From Chara braunii (lineage: Eukaryota > Streptophyta > Charophyceae > Charales > Characeae): 21,697 nt of DNA. The DNA lies in contig BFEA01000001.1 in NCBI GenBank assembly GCA_003427395.1, positions 5,403,933 to 5,425,629 of the forward strand, written 5' to 3'. Positions 15,467 to 21,697 of the stretch are shown piece by piece; within the stretch, counting starts at the first letter, position 1, and each line of letters opens with the position of its first letter. A program made the position numbers and the translations under genes. The notes beneath the pieces are model-generated. The model made no database searches. It was not told the DNA's origin and saw nothing but the letters and a program-made list of their open reading frames with translations.

Positions 15467-17740
15467 AAGATCATCAACGCCTGCCGGGGAGGGTGAACCA
15501 CGTCAACGGCACAATTGAGAGTGTTCAAGTTTGCCACTGCCGCACTTCGGTAGTAAAGGATAAGATGTTGCAATGGGTCAGTGACACTACTGGCCCAAAG
15601 ATACCCTACCACGGAAAAGAAAAGTTCAGCGAAGCAGCACGAACCTCATCAACACACCTTTTCCCAGCACCTGAAAGCGGTCCAGTCGGATAAAGCGGCT
15701 TTGGCTCCAGCCAGGCAGGATTCATGATCCCAACCCCTAGCATGAGGCATAAGCACAACCAGACGCCAAAATCAACCTCGCTGGTTGGTCGGTTGCAGTC
15801 TCGACCGAAGCTTACGCTCCCCACCCTCTGCCCTGTCCTTCCTCTTCTTTCTCTTTGCCTCTCTGCATTTGCATTGGACCTCCTTAGCCCCAATGCTTAC
15901 ATCTGTGTTGTGTTCATCCCTCTATCCCACCATCAGGCTTGTCCATTTGTGTGCTGTTGTGCTCTCATGTTCATGCCATTGCGCCCACGCCAATCTGTTC
16001 ATAATTCACCTTATCTTCACATCTGCCTTACAACTCTATGCTTTTGTCCGCACAACTGCATATACTCCCACCCATTTGCATTCACGCCTGGACGGTATGG
16101 GCAAGACAGCATGTCATTGAGACCTGATACTATCCCGAGATCGGTCCTTTTACCAGTGTTGTGGGAAGGTGTTGGGGGCCGGTGCAACTTCCACGATTCT
16201 TTCCCATCAAACCACCCACCCAGTTCATGCCCTCCACCCGACAGGACCTCCGAAAGGACTTCCAAAAAAGTCTACCTATCTCTCCTCCTCATCTGCTGAT
16301 TTGCTTCTGTTTCAAGTACTCTGACAGCAGAACCTCCCAAGCAACTGAACGCTACGGTACTTGGGATTTTAGGTGTACCTTGCAACCCAACTACTCACCT
16401 TGATATAGTGGAGACACAGCCTCTCTAGTATGCACACAATTTGAGTGGGCTGAGGCCTACAAGGGGTGTGTGGGGGGTAGGACAGGAGGTGAGGCACTTA
16501 CGTACGATTCCCAAGGGATGTGCTTCAAGGATGGATCATCCGAGGCCAAGGGGCAGTGCTTCAACAGTAGACTCTCAGGGAGGCATCACCAGATGGGAAA
16601 CAATGGTAAACTAGCCCAAGGGCTCTACGGTTACCTTAGGATTGTACAGAGGACTTGGAGAGAGTATACCGATAACAATAGGATCTATTGGGGATGCAGT
16701 AGTCAGTCTCCTTCTTACAGGGTGGGACAGAACGGGGGTGTTGAGTATCGTAATGGAATGGGGGATTGACCACATATACACTCAATTTTTTTTTAGATGG
16801 GGGATCGGTTAGGATTCCGTAATGTGAGTTTAAGGGGACAAAATCTGCCTGGAGTGGGCCCTAGGGACGGCCCGTGGTGGACTGGCAATGATAAGGAACT
16901 GAGCCCCGTTCCTCAACCGGTAGGCGCTTGAGGGACACGACTTGCGATAAGATTAGAATAAGCAGCACATGATAATCCATAAAGGTAGTTCACGAACACT
17001 ATAGCGAGCCATCCAAAGAACCGTATCACTGGATCCCGGGAGAACTTGCAAGTCTGAATCCGGCCTCTTACAATAACGTGGGGGGTTTAAGAAAAAGAAT
17101 GCATAACACCTCAACCAGCATTATTGGCTAATCGAGCAAAAAAGAACAATTATATCCGTGCAGCACAGGAAGCATTTCAAGGAGGGAGGATATGGCGCAT
17201 TTCATTAGGGAGTGCCAAAATGGATATCCTGCACAAAAGTGGTGTTCAGACGGATATTACCAAAAAGGAAGGTGGAAGGACTGAGAGGGGCTCAAAGTGG
17301 GAGGTACAGAGGGGCTCCGACAGGTGGAGAGGAAGAATTTGAAGGGTGTCAATGCATGTAAGCGTAGACAGGCCACACGAGAGGATATGGGGGTCATCAC
17401 AAAGCATAGCGACTCAGAGAATTGTCGAGGACAACACAGAAACATGAGAGGAGCACAACGTCGGTACAGAGTGCAAGGCAAGAGGTACCAGCAGATTAAC
17501 ACTGCTCAAGGGTCTGCGGAGAACAGATGGGAGAAAGGGGTCAAAAGGAGGCACCGAGGGGAGGTGTCCAAGCCCAAGAGGAGACAGAACGAGGGGAGAT
17601 GGCACAAGCCAAGGGGACATGATATATGCAGCATGGTGCCCACAAGGACGTTAAGCGGGGTAAAGGGATCATCCTAAAACTCGAGATAGAAACATTTAAA
17701 AAATGCACATTACATTAAATTGACAATCATAGAAGATACC
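15467..17740. other. Gene-free stretch with strand-composition switch
   Basis: No gene recognised. About 15,800-16,300 the plus strand is pyrimidine-rich. From about 16,440 to 17,690 it is purine-rich, with many AGG and GGA triplets and short Arg/Gly/Lys-rich frames (for example 17297-17677) that resemble no family. A small hairpin, CCTCAA...TTGAGG, occurs at about 16911-16933. Confidence 0.45.
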
Positions 17741-17746
17741 GCAGGG

Positions 17747-17896
17747 CTGTGCATGTTTCAAGCCTTTTGAACGAATCCGGACGAATCTTGGCTACAGATA
17801 CATCCACAGGATATTGTGCCGCTGTGAATGTTTCCAGCACTTCAAATGAGTCCCGACCAACTTTCCCAACAGATACATGTATAACCTTGTGCAGTG
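17747..17896. repeat. Diverged 75-bp tandem duplication
   Basis: CTGTGCATGTTTCAAGC (from 17747) and CTGTGAATGTTTCCAGC (from 17822) begin two units that both end in ACAGATACAT-containing text. In the plus-strand frame they give VSS-x-x-NES...TDT repeats of 25 residues. The frame (17749-18015) ends in a Lys/Arg-rich tail and has no recognisable family. Confidence 0.55.
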
Positions 17897-18333
17897 GTCC
17901 AAGCCCTCACAAATCTCTTATATACGATGTGCCCTGTTCCGACGTGGAAGGTCCGCGCACACCAGCAACCAAACAGCGCACAAAACGACCAAAAAAGAAA
18001 ACGAAAACAAGATGACGCAGACACGAGGAAATGGAACAGATGGGACGTTCACCTGCGTAGCCCCGCTATGTACTTATATTCAAACATGTGCCGCCTCCAC
18101 TGCTATGGGAGTGCCGCAGTTTCCCACAGGACAGCACCCCCCTGGACCTCTTGCGTGCCAAAGATTTTTGCTGGGCCCGGCGGGCAGCGGCAGCTGAGGA
18201 CCAGGTTAGTCTTTAGGCGTATAGAGAGAGACAGAGATAAGGAAATCGAACATGACCCTCAAGCCAAAAGATGTTTGTACCCAGCAATTCTGGCTGAAAG
18301 GTAAGAACCCATGACCTGTTGATAAACCTGGAG

Positions 18334-18401
18334 TAAGCTCGAATCTAGATGTACCCCTAAGCTCGAATCTAGATGTACCCCTAAGCTTGAATCTAGATGT
18401 A
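18334..18401. repeat. 24-bp tandem repeat, 2.8 copies
   Basis: Units at 18334-18357, 18358-18381 and 18382-18401 share TAAGCTCGAATCTAGATGTA, with one T for C change in the third. The array sits directly before the SINE-like 3' domain at 18404. Confidence 0.95.
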
Positions 18402-18403
18402 AT

Positions 18404-18483
18404 CAGACGAGTGAAGTAACTTCCGATTTACCCGGGGTCGCCAGTTTCGACGATGATATCTCAAGGCCGTCGCCCTCTCAAAT
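18404..18483 (+). mobile_element. Diverged SINE-type 3' domain (second copy)
   Basis: TCAGACGAG, ATTTACCCGGGG, CGATGATATCTCAAGGCCGT and CGCCCTCTCAAAT here align in order with TCAGATTAG, ATTTACATGGG, TGATGATAATACCTCAAGGC and CGCCCTTCAAAT of the SINE at 19709-19953 read on the minus strand. About 80 bp are shared. No tRNA head and no long A-tail are seen, so this is a diverged or fragmentary copy, or a related element sharing only the 3' end. Confidence 0.55.
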
Positions 18484-19225
18484 TCACATGAAATACTAAG
18501 TCATTTGCATTGCAAATTCACACATACATAGTATTTTTCTGATTCTTTTGTTTTCCTTCCTTTTGTGCTGCTGCTGCTGCCCATCATCTTCCCCGAACCT
18601 TGCCCAGCCAGTACCCATCTTCCCTTTTTTCTTTCATTTCTTTTGCTGTTAAATTCCTGGCCACTCGTCAATCAAGACCCCGTAACTGGAACGTAACGCG
18701 TGGCATATTGCAACAAAGCTGCAAGCAACGAGAGCACTCCACGTCACTACCAGTTTCCCTTTTCCTCCTAGTTTTCCGGAGGCGGTGTGCAACAGATCAC
18801 AGTCAGGTCAAGAATCCAACAAGCATTGCCCCCCTGACTGCCACTACTTAAGCACAGTGCTCATGGTGGTTACGATCGGTCTATTGTCGTAGGATTGCCT
18901 TCATCCAGAGCACATTCAGTCTGATGCGTGTCGCATCAGTGGACCGTGTCTCTTGCCTTCACTGACGATGAGGCCAAGCAAGCAAGTCGGTGGCATGCGC
19001 CTCTTAATGATTGGTGGGAGTGACCAAGCCTACACCACACTAGCATTGTGGAAACTATTACAAAAAAAATCTCGTCCATCAAGCAGAACACACCAAGATA
19101 GCATACGCCACCACCCAGTGCAGCGAGAACACTAGTATCAAGCACGCCCAAGGTTCTGCATCCGACTGTTCTACTGGGGCCATACCAGACAAGTGCCGGA
19201 ACCACACTGCACATTCTTTCTTCTT
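18484..19225. other. Gene-free intergenic sequence
   Basis: No gene recognised. CAAATTCACA recurs at about 18479 and 18514. A CTG run (18567-18579) and a perfect hairpin CTGATGCG-TGT-CGCATCAG (18921-18939) are present. Confidence 0.45.
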
Positions 19226-19600
19226 CAGGGAACTTTCACGGTCTCTGTAATTCAATTTATCCACAGGACCGGGCTTGCCAAATGAGTGTACCAGGGTTCC
19301 CGCAGGTTGTGCACCCACTGAGCACCATGGTCAGTTACACCGACTTCCCTTCTAGGAAAGTACGTAACAGGGAACTTCACTGTCGCTGTAATAATTCTAT
19401 TTATCCACAGGACTGGGCTTGCCAAACGAATGCACCAGGGTTCCCGCAGGTCTACCTACCTCAGGTTAAATTGTGCACCCACTGAGCACCACGGTCAGTT
19501 GCACCAACTTTCCTTCTAGGAAAGTCGGTAAGGTCAGAGCGTGCTACGAATCTGACGCCAGAGGTTAAATTGTGCACATGCTGAGCACCATGCTTAGTCA
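19226..19600. repeat. About 142-bp tandem repeat, two copies plus a partial third
   Basis: Copy 1 (19226-19367) and copy 2 (19368-19531) share CAGGGAACTT, TTTATCCACAGGAC, GGGCTTGCCAAA, CCAGGGTTCCCGCAGGT, TGTGCACCCACTGAGCACCA and CTTCTAGGAAAGT. Copy 2 has about 20 extra bases ending in AGGTTAAAT. These also precede the partial third copy (19561-19600), so copy 1 probably lost them. Confidence 0.88.
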
Positions 19601-19696
19601 TGCTCGACAGGACGTTCATCCTTCGATCCAATACCTGCTAGATTGGAGAGGGGGGAGCAGGTTAGCCAGTTGTCTCTTGCTGCTCGACATCCACCG

Positions 19697-19708
19697 TGAA
19701 GGCTGAAT
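19697..19708. repeat. SINE target-site duplication, 3'-tail side
   Basis: TGAAGGCTGAAT is identical to 19954-19965 and abuts the T-rich (minus-strand A-rich) tail of the SINE. Confidence 0.85.
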
Positions 19709-19953
19709 TTCTTTTTTATTTTTTATTTGAAGGGCGATGGCCTTGAGGTATTATCATCAGACTAACCAGCCCATGTAAATTCAATCTTGTGTCTAATCTG
19801 ACAACGGTGGCCTTTTCAGCCCAGGGTGGCCTGATAGCCTTGAGGTGGCCTGATAGCCTTCAGGGATCCCCCACAGAGGCCAATGGGGATTGAACCCAAG
19901 ACCTCCTGAATGCCACTTGCGTGCCTTACCAACTGAGCTTAGTCCCGCTGGAT
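19709..19953 (-). mobile_element. Complete tRNA-derived SINE
   Basis: Read on the minus strand, the element starts near 19953 with a tRNA-like head. An A box (AAGCTCAGTTGG, 19940-19929) and a B box (GGGTTCAATCC, 19897-19887) are spaced as in a Pol III internal promoter. A body follows with two 19-bp repeats of GGTGGCCTGATAGCCTT type (plus strand 19825-19862). Then comes a 3' domain (GATGATAATACCTCAAGGCC and onward) and an A-rich tail, AAATAAAAAATAAAAAAGAA, at 19728-19709. Perfect 12-bp direct repeats flank it. The T-arm has 4 of 5 pairs, but the acceptor ends do not pair, so this is not a functional tRNA. The clean duplication suggests a fairly young insertion. Mobilisation would need LINE machinery supplied in trans. 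Confidence 0.9.
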
Positions 19954-19965
19954 TGAAGGCTGAAT
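19954..19965. repeat. SINE target-site duplication, head side
   Basis: TGAAGGCTGAAT is identical to 19697-19708 and abuts the tRNA-like head. Confidence 0.85.
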
Positions 19966-20354
19966 AGTAAACTACCTAAGGCAGTTCAAAAAAGAACTTT
20001 GAGAAATTCCATTTCAGCAGATCTGCTCCATTCCTTTACTTTCATTCAGCTGACCACAGTGCGATTTGTTTTGCAGTCCACAGTTGGTTTGCGACAGTTA
20101 TCATATTTGTTTGATTTATATGCTCCTCTCTAACAGATCATTTGGCTTCCATTTTCCCCCCATTAACCATATCAAACCTAAAATGTTTTCGGCCCTGGAA
20201 CCAAACCAGAACAGAGGCACCCATCGTCTCCTCAAGGTAGGCGTCGAGATTAAGGGGGAGGGCAATAATTCTTAACTCTAGGGGTTGGTTTCCAACCCTC
20301 CTTTTCTGTCATCATCATAATCCTGGGAGCCCCCAGCATTGATCGAGTCTGCTA

Positions 20355-20357
<3 letters not shown>
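19966..20357. other. Gene-free stretch
   Basis: No gene recognised. A perfect small hairpin, GGGTTGG-TTT-CCAACCC, is at 20282-20298. Confidence 0.5.
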
Positions 20358-20415
<58 letters not shown>

Positions 20416-20448
20416 AAACACCACAACACGCACACACACACACACACC
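20358..20448. repeat. AC microsatellite
   Basis: An uninterrupted AC run spans 20358-20407. It is followed by an imperfect continuation (AAACACACAAACACC and further CACACA) to about 20448. Confidence 0.97.
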
Positions 20449-20639
20449 AGAAGCTAGAAACTCACATCAAATTATGGGTTATGACTGCCAAGACAATCAA
20501 AACCATGATAACACGTAAAAGCACACAAAGCCAAATGAGCATGCATAAAACTGCATGCACATGCATACACAAGCGCATGTGATCAACTCCCTATCAACGT
20601 ATGGAAGAAAGAACATAGACCAATCTCGCCAGGGTTTCC

Positions 20640-21110
20640 ATCACACCACTCCGGCACTTACAAGACCACCGCAAGACACACCGGACTGGCAATGCTGGCT
20701 TTCTGACCGAGTCTCACCCTGGTCATGCACCATTAATAGCTACAAAACCTTAACACAGACATCTTAAACCACCAGTGAAGTATTTGGCCGCAGGCACTGG
20801 AGAACCTGTTTTGAGCCTCTCCTAAAATTTAGGAGCCCTAGCGACGACGTAGATAAAATGAATCAGCGGCAGGCGGCCTCCGAAAGGGGCTCCCGCAGCC
20901 AATTGCTGGCATGTACTGGTGCTTTAAGGAATCTATCAGCTGGTGCAATCTCTAACAACCCCGCATTAGGATCACCACAGCCACAACGGGATCAGATGAC
21001 GGCTTTACGACCGAGAGTCTCTCACTGCCATGCACCAGTGGCAGCTACAAAGTATCAACTCAGAGATGCTAAGGAATCGCTGGAGTGGGCCCCTTCAGCC
21101 CAACACTGGC
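20640..21110. repeat. Ancient duplication, period about 303 bp
   Basis: Text around 20697-20761 (GGCTTTCTGACCGAG, TCATGCACCA, AGCTACAAA) matches in order text around 21000-21066 (GGCTTTACGACCGAG, CCATGCACCA, AGCTACAAA), with extension upstream (GACCACCGCA and GATCACCACA). The similarity is patchy, so the duplication is old. The plus-strand frame at 20858-21190 has no recognisable family. Confidence 0.55.
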
Positions 21111-21127
21111 CCTCGCCAAGCTCATGC

Positions 21128-21170
21128 CACGTGTCCCTAGAGTCCGCAGTTTCCCGATTACAAACCCTAA
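21128..21170. promoter_or_regulatory. G-box and telo-box pair
   Basis: CACGTG (21128-21133, within CCACGTGTC) matches the plant G-box/ABRE core bound by bZIP and bHLH factors. AAACCCTAA (21162-21170) is the telo-box found in many plant promoters of translation-related genes. The two lie 28 bp apart, upstream of a CT tract. The functional role is inference. Confidence 0.4.
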
Positions 21171-21633
21171 ACGAAACGAACGTGAGCTAGGTTAAAAGGG
21201 AATGTGGGGACATAAAAGCGACTAGGACCAACCGGTGAGAAGGGACAAGCGGATCAAAGTGAGCCCCAATCCCACTGAGCCCGACCTAGAAACACACTCT
21301 AAATGCCCCTTTGGCCCCTTCTGTCCATCTTAGCAAACACCCGCTAATTAGCTTTACCTTTCCAGGCCTGAGAATCCTCGTACCCCAGCACGAACCAGAG
21401 GTTCGTAGATTATCTTTCAAGTTGTTCTTTTTCTTTAAAGGCCCGCTTTGTAGAACACCCATGCGATAATCAACAAAGATTTATTTATTTTAACCCCGAT
21501 ACGATTCACTGCAAAGCCAGTTGTGATCCCGAGAAAACCGAAAAGCAATTAGAGTCACAAAGTCGCGCACCCACCCTCAGCTGAACAAAAAAGCATCCCA
21601 AGGGTCTTCACTCAACCCTCAACCCTAGTCACG

Positions 21634-21636
<3 letters not shown>

Positions 21637-21697
<61 letters not shown>
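21637..21697. repeat. CT microsatellite running off the window
   Basis: An uninterrupted CT run of at least 61 bp continues to the last base. Long CT tracts are frequent in plant 5' leaders and core promoters, so a gene on the plus strand may begin beyond the edge. Confidence 0.95.

Noticed and set aside
16758-16807. ATGGGGGAT direct repeats around a T-run, as another mini-retroinsertion.
   Set aside because: The T-run is on the wrong side relative to the direct repeats for a minus-strand tail.
19861-19950. Functional tRNA gene on the minus strand.
   Set aside because: The acceptor ends do not pair, the D-arm is imperfect, and the sequence continues into a SINE body with tail and target-site duplications.

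Overview
This is a nuclear, repeat-rich eukaryotic window. It most likely comes from a streptophyte (a land plant or charophyte alga). The best evidence is a U6 snRNA-derived sequence at 1615-1707 whose 3' half (AAATTGAGAAATGGTCC) is the plant type, not the animal type. A G-box plus telo-box pair and a long CT tract at the right end also look plant-like. Genes are sparse: two convincing protein-coding genes, both on the minus strand and both single-exon within the window. The organism assignment is inference.

Left part (1-5,600): tandem 70-bp repeats (51-198); a MITE-like element with 28-bp inverted termini (310-500); a retroposon-like segment with an A-rich tail and 12/13 matching flanking direct repeats (743-948); a strong G-quadruplex motif (1147-1180); and a decayed non-LTR retrotransposon 3' end (about 1463-2152). 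The retrotransposon remnant carries a 61-bp near-perfect foldback and a U6 retropseudogene with its own A-rich tail. After a gene-free stretch comes a 700-bp polypurine minisatellite (4650-5340).

Middle part (7,200-14,500): a GT61-family (DUF563) type II membrane glycosyltransferase (7606-9543, minus), with a 67-bp tandem duplication in its 3' flank and a 4-copy 30-bp repeat with GCN4/AP-1-like TGAGTCA sites about 600 bp upstream. Next is a seven-bladed RCC1-repeat protein (12764-14071, minus). Its 3' end abuts an 87-bp tandem duplication, and a G-quadruplex motif lies about 375 bp upstream. A 54-residue open segment at 12242-12406 (minus) looks like a possible terminal exon of unknown identity.

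Right part (14,500-21,697): no gene that I recognise. It holds local tandem duplications with periods of 126, 75, 24, 142 and about 303 bp, and a complete tRNA-derived SINE (19709-19953, minus) with A and B boxes, an A-rich tail and perfect 12-bp target-site duplications. Its 3' domain recurs, diverged, at 18404-18483 and perhaps as a fragment near 10280. AC and CT microsatellites lie at 20358 and 21637. The last 600 bp resemble a plant promoter or 5' leader for a gene beyond the right edge.

The two genes do not form an obvious pathway. The common theme of the window is small retroposition events and short tandem duplications, not a gene cluster.
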